Below, one piece after another: positions 12,560 to 24,645 of a DNA stretch of 64,000 bases. Under the pieces are notes generated by a model that made no database searches, had not been told where the DNA came from, and saw only the letters and a program-made list of their open reading frames with translations. Where the stretch lies: the NCBI GenBank assembly GCA_963377175.1, contig CAUJNA010002824.1, positions 62,975-126,974 on the forward strand, given 5' to 3'. Source of the stretch: Effrenium voratum. Its lineage: Eukaryota; Sar; Dinophyceae; Suessiales; Symbiodiniaceae. Position numbers and translations under genes: made by a program. Positions within the stretch are counted from its first letter, which is position 1, and the number at the start of each line of letters is the position of its first letter.

Positions 12560-13560
12560 AACCTACAAACAAGTTAGACAACCACAAAACAAAACAAACC
12601 TCAAGAAAGCCAACAACAAACAAACAAAACAAAACAATGAGATGTTATGGTTTTCCCAACAGTTGTCTTTTCGGCGTTTTCGAGTTTTGTGTGTTGTTTG
12701 GTTTTCCCTCATATGTTTTGTTTGTTTGCTTTCTCAACTCCACAAGGACAAGCAACAACTCGAACGAGACTTTTTGCTTTCCTACCTTCAGGCACTCACG
12801 GACAAACGCTACGTAGTTTTTGCGGCTCGTGTTTTGATTTCAGCAGAAAACCACAACTGAACTCATCTTTTGTTTGGCTGTTTGGAGGGATAAAACGAAA
12901 CAAAAAAAACAACACTGAGGGAAAACAAAACAACGCAAGCCACTTGAGACCACGCAACACAACCAAAACCGTTTGGCAAAACGAATACTTCTAGTCTGAG
13001 TTTTGTTTGCTTGTTGCTTCACTCCTTTACTGTGGTTCCAGGATCATGAAACCGACACACACCGAAAACAAAACACAAAACTCAGAGGAGATCTTGGTTT
13101 TGACAAAAGTCCTGTTTTGTTGGTTTTCTCGAGGTGTTGTTTAGTCTTCCCTCATTGTTTTGGCTGTTTGCCTTTATCCGTTGTTTTATTTCCGTCTGGC
13201 ACTGAGAAAAAAACAAACAAACACGCAACAAGCTCTAGTTGTGGCTTTTTTTCAGCAACACACGACAGCACACAAGGTGTTGCGGTTGTTGTTTGGCTGA
13301 CACTCACCAAGAAAACACACCTCGACTTCTGTTTGGCTTTTTGGAACAGCGAAAAACAACAGAAACAAATAGGGAAAGCCAACAAACAAAACTCGTGAAA
13401 ATCAAAACAACATGCAAAACCAACACTTCTCCCGTTTGTGTTTTGGGTTTCTTGATTGGTCATATTGGTCGGTGCTTTTTCCACATGAGTCGTTGTGCAG
13501 CCAAGTACCAACAACCACGCTCACTGACGCTCAACACGGGTTAAACGTGCAAAAACAAAA
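12560..13560. repeat. GTTTTG/CAAAAC-rich region with diverged duplications
   Basis: Very rich in CAAAAC and GTTTTG words. The stretch near 12650-12740 resembles that near 13110-13190 (TTTTCGAG...TGTTGTTT...CCCTCAT...GTTTTG), suggesting an old tandem duplication of roughly 450-470 bp. Open frames of 101-131 codons here are probably chance. Confidence 0.5.
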
Positions 13561-13696
13561 TCAGTCGTTTTGACTTCAAGCAAGGGAAACCATGAACATG
13601 CTCTTTGCTGAAGTTGCTTGCCCATGAACAAACACATGCTGTTTTCCTTTTTCTTTTCTGTTTTTTGCATTTAAATTCTTGGATCTGCGTGTACTT

Positions 13697-13815
13697 CTAC
13701 GTCCTCCAGTAGAGAGGTTAGAATCAGGGTACCAACTTTTCTCTGTAGTCTGTTTTAGTAGGGGAACCCTCCCAACCAAAAAAGTTGGTGAGAAAGGGCA
13801 CTGTGGGGGACCTAG
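13697..13815 (-). mobile_element. TIR-1 copy G
   Basis: Complete copy. The left terminus is CTAC instead of CTAG, the right is GGGGGACCTAG. On the minus strand the following segment reads STRRSKNLNAKNRKEKGK... to a stop at 13576 and could be a 3' exon. Confidence 0.8.
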
Positions 13816-14527
13816 ATAATGTTGACCCCCCGAGGTTTCTCAACCAACCGGTTCACTTTTGTTGGGTCGGGGATGGGGCGGGGTTGGGGCTCCAAAAAAG
13901 CTGGTCAAAGGGCACTACTGGAACATCTAGACTTCCTCCGCTCCGCCCGAATTTTCCTCCAAAAACATCTTCGCGGAGAACTCTTCGATGCTCAGCTTCG
14001 AGCCCTGCGCCAAACGAAGGGGGCGTGGCGCAGACCGAAGCGAAGATCGGAGCGCTGCCAAACCGAAGGAAGACCCTGGGATTCAGGTTAAAGTCATGGG
14101 CGGATGGGTTCAGTGAGCATTAACGCTTTTTTTGGGGTGAAAAAACGACCAATCAGTTCTCACCAAAGTAATGGGGGGTTGGTTCAGTTACCAGCATGAA
14201 AATACTGGGTTTGCGAAAAGTATAACCACCATTCTTGACCGGATGCAGTTGCCACCAAAGTAATGGGGGGGTTGGTTCAGTTGCCATTGGTGTTTTTTTG
14301 TTGGAACAAACATAAACACCATTCTTGACGTTCAGGTTTGTCATCATGCAAATTGGGCCCTTGCCATTCGTTTAATGGGGGTTGAACCTTCGGGAATACC
14401 TAATCCCTCGTGGTTGGCCGGGGGACCATGGTCTTCGGTTCAATCCAACAGCTTGGCCGAACAAGCCACCGAACAACAGCAGGTGGAAGACCCCATCTTC
14501 GCGTTTTTTCCCGGCTTTGATTCTCAC

Positions 14528-14638
14528 TTGCCCAAAGGACCTGCAAATAAAAGGTTAACCTTTTGGGACCTCTACTAAAAATAGACCAAAAAGGGAAAAC
14601 CAAAAGGTCAAAAGGTCGATTCGCTTTGAACAACTGAG
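14528..14638 (+). mobile_element. TIR-3 copy
   Basis: Ends are TTGCCCAAAGGA and CGCTTTGAACAACTGAG (inverted). The body carries the family's AAATAAAAGGT, CTACTAAAAATAGACC and AAAAGGTCGATTCG blocks. Confidence 0.75.
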
Positions 14639-14639
14639 G

Positions 14640-16330
14640 ATGGCTTTGTTTTCTGCTCGCTTTTGAAGTTCCCTTACCTATCTGGGAGACAAGGGCACAC
14701 CGCCTTTGTGCTCAGAGGGCAACTGGATGGCCCCAAGGAGGTTGACGTTTGGACTAAATGAACATCTAATGACCCGCCCCTCCCAATTTGAAAACACAGT
14801 GTCCCCAACTATACAGTATTTCCTGTGTACCCAAAGAAACCACAGACTTCAAAATCGTGGTCTTTCTTTTGGTTGCCGCAAAAAGCAACCTTGGCAACGG
14901 TACCCTCAAAATAGAGGAGCTACGGCCAATATTCAGCAACTCATCTGAGATGCGCATCGTGAGAACCAACCTGAAGTCAAACTGGGCCACTTGTCACTTC
15001 GAGAAAAAAACACCCTTGGTGTTAGACCCAGTGGCTGCGCTTACCTGTATAGCAGGCAACCGAGGGAACCTGTCTACACCTGATCCGCTGGGATGGAACA
15101 AATGGCAACGGACATGGACTGTGGCCCGCTAATTCTTCCTCACATCCCCTTACACATCGGGTAGATACTGACCATTAAATGAAAAGCAGAAATTGTCGAG
15201 ATTTTGCAAGTGCAGGCGCAAATCCATGTTTTCAATGGATAGGATATGATACTGTGGGTCTTCTGCAACAATGGATTGAACTAAAGTATGCCTACCCGAA
15301 ACGGCTGTCCGAACAAACCTGTGTTGCAGACAACGATGATTTCTTTTGGGAAAGTCTGTGCACTTCCAGGTTGTAATTGCCTTGCGTTGTCAAAGCAAAC
15401 ATATCACGCTGCACCCCAAAAGGAGCCTCATGCTGCCGTGAGTGGACGGATCGACCCAAGGATTTACATGGTGTGCCTCCGAAGGAAGCACCCAAATACG
15501 TTGCTAATCTCTCCTGCGGTTTGCGGAAGTATGAAAGATGTGTCTCCAAAAAGCGGAGCCTCAAAAATCGTCGGTTCCCCGGTTCTCCTTTGTTTTCTTC
15601 AAAACCATCTTGAACCGCGTACCAGCGACACACCCGCTCGATGTGGACAAATCAAGACCCAAGCCCCGTAGGTGCGAGCTGTCGAAGCGCCTTGTAGAAA
15701 CCAAGGGGTTTACTTCGACACTCCTCTACCCCAGCTGCCCCCAACTGAACATAGCTTCTGGTGCATACAGGGCTCCGTTTTTTGACTACAAGGCAGACTT
15801 AAACCCAGGGGTGTCCCTTTTGTGGACATCGAGCACCAAAAGGTTTTAAGTCCACTCTGGGGTTGTCAAAAAGTGGAACCCTGGGTGCAGAAAAATTGTC
15901 CCAGCTGGGGAAGTCCCTTCAACTTAGAGCTCCGCAAGCCCTAGCCGAAACTTGGATGTTTTCTTTGAGTTTTGAGTCCCCTGGGGAAAAAAACAATCCA
16001 GCGGTAGATTCCCTTACCCACTGGAAAACGAACAACAATTCCCAACGCAAGTTGGAGACACGGAGCCGCAGAAGCCCACCACTCACGGTTTATATTGACA
16101 ACCGATTCTTCACATGGCGGGAATTAGAACCGACCCCAGCCAAATGTTTGTTTGCCTGGTTGGTGGAAAACAAAGGCGACCCCAACAAAGCAAAGAAATA
16201 CAAAGGGGAACTGATCCAATAGAAGCAATCCGGAAACAAAATGAGGCGCCAAGTAAACCCTCTGGAAACCTCCTGTGACCAGTGAAGTTGTTTCCCGTAA
16301 GGTAAGCTTTTTCCTTCCCCCCCCCCCCCC
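14640..16330. other. No recognisable gene
   Basis: Several overlapping open frames of 60-127 codons on both strands with no domain or consistent splice structure. Nothing can be assigned. Confidence 0.45.
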
Positions 16331-16334
16331 GAAC

Positions 16335-16420
16335 CCATCGAAGATCGCCTGCGAAAAGCGGCCTTCAGCCGCCGCCTGCCGTTTCGGGAGCTCCGGTTGC
16401 TTGGGACGGGGCTCGCCTAC
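16335..16420 (-). CDS. Exon next to TIR-4, unknown product
   Basis: Minus-strand segment reading VGEPRPKQPELPKRQAAAEG... and ...FSQAIFDG, charged and coding-like, with a GTTCGG donor at its 3' side. On its 5' side it abuts the TIR-4 element, whose terminus ends ...AAATGGAAG. The flanking hexamer GCCTAC occurs on both sides of that element. If the left copy supplies the GT donor, the upstream frame (RFIGEG...) joins in phase. Function unknown. Confidence 0.35.
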
Positions 16421-16535
16421 TTCCATTTGCTTCAGCCGGCTTCAGCCCTCTGGGAAAGAAAAATCCAACAGTGATACTTAGATTTCCCTCTAAAACCAGC
16501 AAGGGAAAATACAACATATTCTTAAGCACATGGAG
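16421..16535 (-). mobile_element. TIR-4 copy with 6-bp target duplication
   Basis: Ends TTCCATTTGCTT... and ...CTTAAGCACATGGAG. Flanked by GCCTAC at 16415-16420 and 16536-16541, a likely target-site duplication. The body has the family's GTGATA...TTCCCT...AAAACCAGCAAGGG block. Confidence 0.8.
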
Positions 16536-17245
16536 GCCTACGCCCCTCCCCAATGAACCGAAAAAACCACCGGATGCTTTGACCTGGGACGCTAAGCAAA
16601 ACCTATTTCAAAACCACACCATTTCCTGCGCCTGTGTTCATCGTTCGGCTCCGATCAATCCTGTGTGTTCAGCCCCCATGGGGTGATCAAAGGCGCATCC
16701 GCATAGTTGGGAGCCCATTCCGTTGTTTGCTAATCAGTCCAGAAAAATCCACCACCCTGAACTACGTCGGAGCCCAGTGGCTCCGGGCAAATGTCAAAGG
16801 GTTTAAGTCAATTCAAAACTAGATCGTAAGGAACGTGACTAAAATAGGAAGCCTTAGATAGAACCCATGGACCAACACATGGCTCGCGTCGGGGGGGGGG
16901 GGGGAAATTCATCAACGTTCCCTCGACTGGGGTCATCTAAGATGAACGGCTTCGTAGCTTCCCACGTCTTGGAGCAACCAAAACAAAAGGAGGGAATCAA
17001 AGACAAAGAAATGTTCCTTTGAGGAAAAAGTCATGTTTGCAGGACAGGATGTGTCAACAGCACCCATTGAGTGTTCCTTCTTCCTCGCTTTCACTGGACC
17101 AATTGTTCCAAACGAGTTTCCAAATGATCGGTCAAAGCGGAATTGTTGAAATGACCTCCCTGCAAAGGAAGCTTTGTCATAAACAAGAACAACAACATTT
17201 TCAAGGTCAAAAGAAAAAACAAAAAACACAGGCCCCCCCCAGGAT

Positions 17246-17651
17246 TTGTCACAGTTCCAAAACCTGGATGATGGATTCCCCAAGGACACAACCTACGCCA
17301 TGGTTGAATCGGCTAGTTCGTCGTCGCCGATCCCGGAGCTGACGCTCGATGCGGTTCATTTGACGATTTGGAACGTAGCCTCAGGCTGGCGTAAAGGGAA
17401 AGCAGGCAAACCGCCATTGGAGTCACTTGCTCAAAACCCGGTATTAAAATGGTCGTAATCCCAGAACCATGCTTCAAGAATTAAGGAGGCGGATATCCGC
17501 AACTATTTCTGGCTGGGATCCCGTACTAACCTTCATCTACCCGGGTTTTGAGTACGTGGCTCATTTGGGGATCCCCCCCAGGAGCAATCTCACAGAAACG
17601 TGCCTATCTTTTCTCTGGGCATTTGTCCACACGGACCCCTGCAAATTGTAA
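17246..17651 (+). CDS. Two-exon gene interrupted by TIR-5, unknown product
   Basis: Exons 17246-17440 and 17553-17651, 97 residues plus stop. Exon 1 starts MSQFQNLDDGFPKDTTYAMV and includes ELTLDAVHLTIWNVASGWRK. It ends ...LAQNP at GTATTA inside the TIR-5 left end. The intron 17441-17552 ends CCGGGTTTTGAG|TAC and the frame resumes in phase 0 as YVAHLGIPPRSNLTETC... to TAA at 17649. The unspliced frame stops soon after the exon, so splicing out the element extends it. The true start may lie upstream, since nothing fixes the first ATG. No family recognised. Confidence 0.4.
17430..17552 (+). mobile_element. TIR-5 copy (introner-like)
   Basis: 123 bp with a perfect 12-bp inverted repeat CTCAAAACCCGG / CCGGGTTTTGAG. 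It matches copies at 40276 and 50004 through ACCATGCTTCAAGAA and AAGGCGGATATCCGC. Confidence 0.9.
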
Positions 17652-17837
17652 GCTTTCCGTAGAAGTTTCTAGCAGATTCCCTATTTTAAGCCGAATCTAA
17701 ACTTACTGAAAGCCAGGCACGTCAGCTGCGCCACCAACACACACACACATACTCACACATACTCACACGCACGCACACGTGCCCGCACGCCCACCCGACC
17801 TCCCGCCTGCCCGACCTTACGAGGGGGTTGGGTGGGT

Positions 17838-17952
17838 TGTGGCCATGGGTCAAAATCCCGTACCCCCAGTGAACATCTAAATCCCCACTAAAATAGACTA
17901 AAATGGGTGGTGCACCTACCCCAAATTGGTACCGTTGGTTTTGACCAACAGC
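17838..17952 (+). mobile_element. TIR-2 copy
   Basis: Starts TGGCCATGGGTCAAAA and ends GGTTTTGACCAACA. Contains CACTAAAATAGACTAAAATGGG. Confidence 0.75.
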
Positions 17953-17959
17953 GTCCCTA

Positions 17960-20900
17960 AAAGCTTCGTTGAAAATCACCACTCATCACCTCGCAAAAAC
18001 AGAAAGGTAATGTTGAAGCCCAGAGGGAACATGTCAGCAACCTGATTGGAAGACTACCCGAGGAAGTTGTCCTCGCCTGCTTTGCTTCAGTCTTCGCCTT
18101 GTCCTTCCAAGCTGCAGCGGGCCGCCAAGTCGAATGCGTTTGGAGATCGAGCTTTAGGCCAAAGCCTTCAAGTGAGGCCGGTTCAACTGCATTAAACAGG
18201 ACCAAGTACAGTGGAAACAGCCTTGGCTCAGCATGCGTACCCCACAAACAGCCATACCTTTACAGGCAAATCTACCACAAACCCCACCCCCGCGGAGAAA
18301 ACAGTTGCAACCCCCGGGCTACTTCCTACAAATCTTGTCGGAACAAACCCCAGCGCTTTGAGGCCTCCCCCTGGCGAACATCGATTAGGAATCCTCGCGT
18401 CGAGATCCTTGGTGCGCCTGTTCGGAAAACGGATCCTCAGGTTTGTCTCGTATCTTTTTGTGCTGCCGAAGCACGAAGACAAAGACAAACACAGAGGCAG
18501 CCCTTCAATGCTCCGATGTTACTTGATTTGGGTGTCAAAATACTGGCCCAAACAAGTGTGTATTTTCTGCTGGTTTCACTGAAAGTCACCCCAAACAAGG
18601 GTACCCTCCAAAAAAGCAGAACCATTCTGGTCTTCCGGGTGTGCTTGCACAAATGGGCAGGGGCGGCCTGTGATAAGGCAAAGCTGCTTCAGTTTGCCAC
18701 ATCGATGTGTGAAGCAAACCCCTTTCGCAGTCAGGGAGCCCGCAGGGAGAAGCACATTGTTTCCCATGTTGAAATGTACAAACTTGGTTTCCTGCCCACC
18801 CGGTCCTGACTTCCTCGCTGAGTCCTGCAAGGACAACCAACGCACAGTGGCCTTCGATCAATGGGCGTCCCTCGCATTCGAGGATGGGTGCAACCCGCGC
18901 ACCATCCGCCCATGTGATAAGGAAGCCCTTCGTTGCGCCCGCTCGGGAACCTTTAGTCGTGATGCCTAAGGTGTCCAAAAGAATAATCTGGAAGTCCATG
19001 TTCGCATCAGACTCAAATACAGAATACGTACCCTGGACTATTTCTGCAGGGGTTCCGCTTTGAATCCAATGAATCTCACACAAGGATTTGGGTAGGATCA
19101 CCCTTAAACCCAAACGAACAAAACAGGGGATCGGTGGGGTTGCAGATTCTCACAAACAGCGGGCCTATTCCTCACTTCCCCCTTCGCAGCGCCTCCCTAT
19201 GAGCAAACGACCCAGCACAAATACTCATATGTTTCTGTATTTTTGAGTGAACTGGTTGGTTGGTTTCAATTGGAACCAAACGGAAGCCCATTTTGGGAGG
19301 TCCCCTAAAAAGCGACAAAGCCATGGGCTGTTGGGAGGCTCACTGTGATCTTCACTGATTTCTGCGGGGGCAATGAGCGAGTCGTTGTGTTTGGTGGTCA
19401 TTAGGTCTTTCGTCCCCGTTGGCCTTCCCCAATTCACCATAGCTGAATGCCAACATTTGGGGGTTAACCTCATGCGCTTTGTCGTATGTTCGCAAGGGCT
19501 TGCGCTTCTTTCACGGCCATTCGCCTTGCGAACCTGCGGCCAGAGGCACCCCTGTCGCTCTGTCCGCCTCTTCGACGGCTCTCCACAAACAACTGGGTTG
19601 GATTGTTCCAAGCGGTTCAGGCTGGGTCTTGCACTAGTCCCCAAACATTAGACAATGATCTTGCATGTCGCCCTGACCAATCTGAATCCCCAAGAGAACA
19701 TTTCCCCCCCTTCCCCCCCCCCCCTCCCCGGCAAAGAGCAAGCTGGGGTCCATCAGCAGCAGCAATTATAATGGTCCACAGATGGTGCATCACACCGGTT
19801 GCAAGGAGCTGAAAATGAAAGGTTCGAGCCTTTCCCAAAAAAATGCTTGCCAAAATGGGCAAACGGAAGAAGACAGTCGATTCACCCCTTGGATGGGTCA
19901 ATAGGACTCCGAATCTAGCAGCCCCTTATGCTCGCGCCCTCTGAAACATAAAGGATCACACCCGTCCTGTCATCTTGACCTGCGCTGCATGATCCCCGTG
20001 AGAAGAGATTTCAACATCCGTGACTGAAGTAGAATCAGCCAGGTAATTAAGGCCAAGGGTGGCTGCTGTCCCTGAAAAACTACTTGGGTGCCTGGCTGGC
20101 TAGCTGCCTGGCTGCCTAGGCTGCCTGGCTGCCTGGATCTTGCCAGTGTTGACAGGGCTTCAAGATAACACCCTGTAATTTGAAGGTTGCAGAAGCGCCG
20201 GGCAAATTGATGAGAATACGCTACTCCAATGCTAGGTGCGAAACGGGAGTCCCTGACACACTGCGCAGGCCAGTGCAAATACGCACACCACCCAACGCGA
20301 TGTCCACTGATAAGATGCGATAAGGCACTTGTCGTAGAGCCACGAACCACTCAACGGTGTGCCCTGTTCGAGCGCGCCATATTGGAATAAGGAGTATACA
20401 TCCTACCAAAACAATTTGGCGAACGAGCATGGGGGCTGCTCAATTGCAGAGTTCTGCACATCTGGCACTTGGTGAAGCAAGCAAGTGGGACTCTGGCGCG
20501 TGCTCAGGCAACGCAGCCGGATGGAAGTGGATGCCACATTTTTATATATTTTGTTTGGTTCATTTTTTTAAAAATGGTTTGTAGCCACTCATGCAAGCAA
20601 ACAGTACCTTGGTGGCGCTTTCCTTAAAAATGTGGTGTCATCACACTTTGTGAAGCTGTGCGCTCGGTCGGTTCTGTAAATACTGGCAACAGCCTTGCCA
20701 AGGCACCAAATAAATCCTTGCGCTGTACCTCTGTACCACTTGCGACACTTGTAGCCTTCCGTACAGTGCCACTGTATAGCAACGCCCCCCGCCCAAAAAC
20801 TGCCTCGACAAGCCCCGTTGTGATCACTGACTTGTGGTTCTGCTAACACGGCTATAAATGATTATATAGGCGCCTTACTGCAACCCCATGGCATCAAGTA

Positions 20901-21560
20901 GGTCGTGCTCTGCGGGAACCAAATGCGATGAAAAGCCGCGGAACCACACCCTCGCTGCCCTCGTCTCGCTCGTTTTGCCGCGTGCTCGAAGGCTCCCGAT
21001 GCGGAGCTGCCAAAGCAAAATTCCAGTAGATTCTAAGACGACTTCGTCACTTTGTCCGTGGGCGTCCGTGAGTATCAAATGCCCCTATATACCCAATTGT
21101 CTTTCTTTGTATAACGAAAACAGCCTTGTTAACATAATTTTAACAAGCAAACGAAACAGCCATGTGTCTACAACGCAACGATCATCTGCCGGTGGTGTTT
21201 TGGGGCCTGTGCCCTGGTTCCTCTCTCAGTTGTTGAGCTTTTTGCTGCCAAACGAAAGAACATTTCAAGCTCATGACTCATGACACCAAGCAATAAACAA
21301 TGATCCATCCTTCAAATAAAGCCAAAGCATCGAACATAGGAATTGTCCGCCGACCCTTCTTGCGCTCCTTTGAAGGGAGCTGGAAATGCCACCCATTTTG
21401 GGAAGCAACTCAGCGCCCAAAACCCATTGGCAGTCGGGTCATAGTTCAAAGCCTGCCTCAATGAAATCGGATTTGGGCGCTCATCTTGCTGAGCAGGGAA
21501 TGTGCGAATAAAGGACACCACCAGTTGGGTGGTTTATAGGAGTCATTCCATTTCTCATTC
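17960..21560. other. No recognisable gene
   Basis: Holds a 236-codon plus-strand open frame at 18099-18809 (starts MSFQAAAGRQVECVW). It matches nothing I know, and overlapping minus-strand frames are equally long, so I do not call it. A (GCCTGGCT)n run lies at 20085-20138. Confidence 0.4.
20085..20138. repeat. (GCCTGGCT)n short tandem repeat
   Basis: Imperfect octamer repeat GCCTGGCT/GCCTAGGCT over about 54 bp. Confidence 0.85.
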
Positions 21561-21565
21561 CCTAC

Positions 21566-21699
21566 TTATCGCACCGATCGCAAGTGGTTTCTTTTGCTGA
21601 TAATCACGCAGTAGCAGTAGTGCCAGCTGCCACTGGGCATCCTTCTCACAGGAGCTGGCGACAGCCCCGTAGCTGATCAGGTCCGGGCAGATCCGCGTC
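21566..21699 (-). CDS. PPR-motif exon 9 of proposed minus-strand gene
   Basis: Reads ...RICPDLISYGAVASSCEKDA and QWQLALLLLRDYQQKK, a clear pentatricopeptide repeat of the dinoflagellate type (PDxISYxxxxSxCEKxxQWQLAL). Boundaries fit CCAAG| acceptor and |GTAGGG donor on the minus strand. PPR proteins are organelle RNA-binding proteins, one repeat per base. This is the most downstream PPR exon I can find. Confidence 0.6.
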
Positions 21700-22888
21700 C
21701 TTGGCCAACCGCCCCATGTCTCCCTCCGAGCACCGGGGGCTTGTCTCAACATGGGGGACCCGCAAAAAGAGCGGGTCTCCTTTTGGTCTCCTCAAACCAG
21801 CCCCAAAAGGGGGCACCCTCAACAAAGGACAGATCCACGATTGCCGACGATTGCCCTAAGTGGTCCTGGTAAAATAGCGGGAAGGGAACTCGGTTGTGAA
21901 GTGAACTTGGTTTAGGCTGTGGCCCCACCTCCCCAGCAAAAAGGAAACCAGTTTGCGGGATCTACAGCTTCTTGCAGACCCTTTTCTTGATGGCTCTACC
22001 CCTTCTCCAACAAACATGCAAGTGGACAGTGGGGGTTTTCAAAAGGAAAGTAGTCTTCCAGAACCCTCCTGCCAGCTTCCATGATTGTTGGAGGGAGGGT
22101 AACTTGTTTCTGTTTAGTTCCCACGCATCTCCCAGGCCAACCTGAGTTGCCGGCACTTTTCTGCATCAGATGCGAACAAATGCTATGGGCATTGTGGCCC
22201 GAAAGGGACATACGCAAGTGAGCTGCTACTTGCCGCTTAGCGAGAACAACACATCATTTCCCAAAAAGTTCAAGTCTACAGCTCCAACCAAAATACCAGA
22301 GAGCTCCCCTTCACCGCACCCCCAAAACATATGGGGAATGAACCACTAACCCCTGGTACCCCGCGTTCTATATGTGGCTGCGACCCTGGATGCAACCACT
22401 TTGCCCTTGGGGGGCTGTGGACCAAATCCGCTGCTCATCCGCACCAGTCACGTTGATCCAAGTTTGGAGGGCTTCATCCATGCCAACTGTCTAGAAAACG
22501 GTTTGGATGTGCCTTTTGTGGTTCCCCTGTAGAAGGTTAAAAGAGTACTAAAAGATTACTAAAAAAGGACCAAGAGGGGGAAAGAACAGGTGAAATCCAC
22601 AAAACGGTTTCTAGAAACTGCTGCGGTTTGTGGATTTCCATCCACAGCAGCAGGGAACATCCCGGTTGGAAATGGATAGCGGGAAACCGGCCAACCGGAG
22701 TGACTCGGGTTTCCATCCGCACAAAAAATGTCCTGGTTGGAAATGGAGAACAGGAAACCGCGGGAAACCGGCCAACCAAAATCACTCGGGCGCTTGCTTT
22801 TTGTGCGGCCGGTGAGTCAGTGAACTGGGCTCCAGCCACTTTTGGACGCTACGGTCACCTCCGATTGCGGATCCGCTTAAAATCAAAG

Positions 22889-22912
22889 TATTTCCAGTAG
22901 TGATAGATTCCT
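22889..22912 (+). mobile_element. TIR-4 fragment
   Basis: Only the internal ATTTCCAGTAGTGATAGATT block of the TIR-4 family is present. Both ends are missing. Confidence 0.5.
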
Positions 22913-23140
22913 TTTGCAGCCAAAAACAACATATGTCCGGTCGATTCCCTGTATAACAATGTTCAGTGATCCATTCCCTTTACAAACCGGGGTTTGATAA
23001 GAATAGATTCCCTGTACAAAAACAAAAACAAAAACAACACACAAACAACACAAAACAAAAAACAAAAAACAAAAACAAAAACAAAAAAACAGGGACATGA
23101 TAATAGATATTACAACCAACCGGGAGTAACTAAGAACATA

Positions 23141-23260
23141 TTGGCCATGGGTCAAACCCCAGTGAACATCCCAACCCCCACTAAAATAGGTTCTAAAATG
23201 GGCGGTGAATTGACCTACCCCCAACATGGGATCAAAGCCAAAACGGTTTTGACCAACACA
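23141..23260 (-). mobile_element. TIR-2 copy abutting a PPR exon
   Basis: Read on the minus strand it begins GTTGGTCAAAACCG directly after a PPR exon, so its terminus would supply the GT donor. The other end is TTTGACCCATGGCC. Confidence 0.75.
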
Positions 23261-23401
23261 GCCCATTTTTTCATCAGCACGGGATTTCTTGGGTGAAGCT
23301 TCTGGCGCATCTGGGCGAAGAAGTGCAGGGCTGTGGGCCAATGTCCGCCCTTCTCGCAGGAGCTCATGGTGGAGTTGTAGGTGATCAGGTCGGGCGTAAT
23401 C
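23258..23401 (-). CDS. PPR-motif exon 8
   Basis: Reads RITPDLITYNSTMSSCEKGG then HWPTALHFFAQMRQKLHP, one nearly complete PPR repeat. It is bounded upstream by a TIR-3 element whose terminus ends TTTGGGCAAG| and downstream by a TIR-2 terminus starting GTTGGT. Both splice signals therefore appear to come from transposon ends. Confidence 0.65.
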
Positions 23402-23402
23402 C

Positions 23403-23511
23403 TTGCCCAAAGGAGTTGGAAATAAAAGGTGATCACCTTTTGGTAGCTCCACTAAAAATGGACCAAGGGAAACCAAAAGGTTAAAAGGTCGATTCGCTTT
23501 GGGCAACTGAG
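23403..23511 (-). mobile_element. TIR-3 copy abutting a PPR exon
   Basis: Ends TTGCCCAAAGGA and CGCTTTGGGCAACTGAG. Its left end gives the CAAG| acceptor of the PPR exon at 23401-23258. Confidence 0.8.
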
Positions 23512-23702
23512 CATCCTGAGGGACCCGATAGGGGTACCTTCCATTTCCATTCTTTCCTGGGATCCGAATCGTTCTAGAAAAACCTCCTTTGAAACCCAGG
23601 GAAACGGATCCGGCTTTTGGAAAGAAGGATGGTTGAAAAGAATGGGGAATCGAGAAAAACCAGAACAAGGACTCCCTCAGCAAAAAAGGACACCTTGCTC
23701 CA

Positions 23703-23823
23703 CTAGGTTTTCCAGTAGAGAGGTTAGAATAAGTTGGTACCCGATTGTTTTTCTGTAGTCTATTTTAGTAGGGGAACCCTCGCAACCAAAAACGGGTGAG
23801 AAAGGGCACTACTGGGGATCTAG
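23703..23823 (-). mobile_element. TIR-1 copy H
   Basis: 121 bp, CTAGGTTTTCCAGTAG to CTGGGGATCTAG. The left flank (GACACCTTGCTCCA) is nearly identical to that of copy I, so H and I share more than the element. Confidence 0.85.
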
Positions 23824-23833
23824 CTATGCTCGC

Positions 23834-23946
23834 TTGCCCATTGGACCCAGAAATAAAAGGTGATCACCTTTTGGGGACATGACCAAACATGGATCGAAGT
23901 TTGGAAAACCAACAGGTTAAAAGGCCGATTCGCTTTGGGCAACTGA
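23834..23946 (-). mobile_element. TIR-3 copy beside TIR-1 copy H
   Basis: Starts TTGCCCATTGGACCC and ends CGCTTTGGGCAACTGAG. It lies 10 bp from TIR-1 copy H, and the same TIR-1/TIR-3 pairing recurs at 28143-28397. Confidence 0.8.
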
Positions 23947-24519
23947 GTATGTGGCCAATTTTTTGGGGAGTCAGTCTTTTGTGGAGGGCACCTTTGTTTT
24001 GAGCTTTTAATAGCGGAGGTCGTAGCGACTTAAGTGGCTTGGCATCTCGAGGGTGGGGGTGGGGTCTGACAAACTCCTGGGCCCTTCGGTCAGGGTCCCT
24101 TGAAAGCCCCTGCGCGCTGAAAAAAAATCCTAACGCCCAAAACAGGGCCATCAACACCCAAACGCCACGAACCCCGAAAAATACTCCAAGTGGTACAAGC
24201 CATCCAGCATGAGGCTTGGGTTACCATCCCAACTCACCTCTGCCAGGAGCTTTCCCAAACCTGAAGTTCAAACCCCATGGCGTTGAATCGTTTGAGCTGT
24301 GAAGATTGGTCACAGCCACCCCGTAGGGAAGTAAGGAGTCGCACTTCTGCCTAGTGATGCGCAAATTCGGCTTTGGAGGAGTCAGCACTTGAGAGTCCAA
24401 AACAAAAACAAACACCCGGGTGAATTGGCGAACCGATTGGCCGAAGATCATTTTTCTCGCCGCTCTGGCGCAAGGAGCGTCTTCTCATGATTCCAGGCCC
24501 TGACACAAGGGATCCGCAA

Positions 24520-24645
24520 AGCGACCTTCATCACAAGCTCGGTCCGGATCGTTGAAGCTGGGTCTGTCTCTAAATGTGGGAACTGCAAACAACCGGGGTG
24601 GTTTCCCATTGAATTCCTCAGGCAAAAAACGGACACCTTGTTCCA
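24520..24645 (-). CDS. Exon following TIR-1 copy I in the PPR region
   Basis: Minus-strand segment reading VEQGVRFLPEEFNGKPPRLF and ...VPTFRDRPSFNDPDRACDEG. Joining it to the PPR exon at 24873-24766 by removing TIR-1 copy I keeps the frame (CTA G|TG GAA). A GTCGCT donor lies after GATGAAG near 24525. If that donor is not used, the frame runs to a stop near 24484. Not itself a PPR motif, product otherwise unknown. Confidence 0.4.

Noticed and set aside
18099..18809. 236-codon plus-strand frame
   Set aside because: No domain, competing long frames on the other strand, and no splice or start evidence; left unassigned.
19815..19845. GGTTCGAGCC resembling a tRNA B box
   Set aside because: No A box, acceptor stem or anticodon arm at the right spacing.
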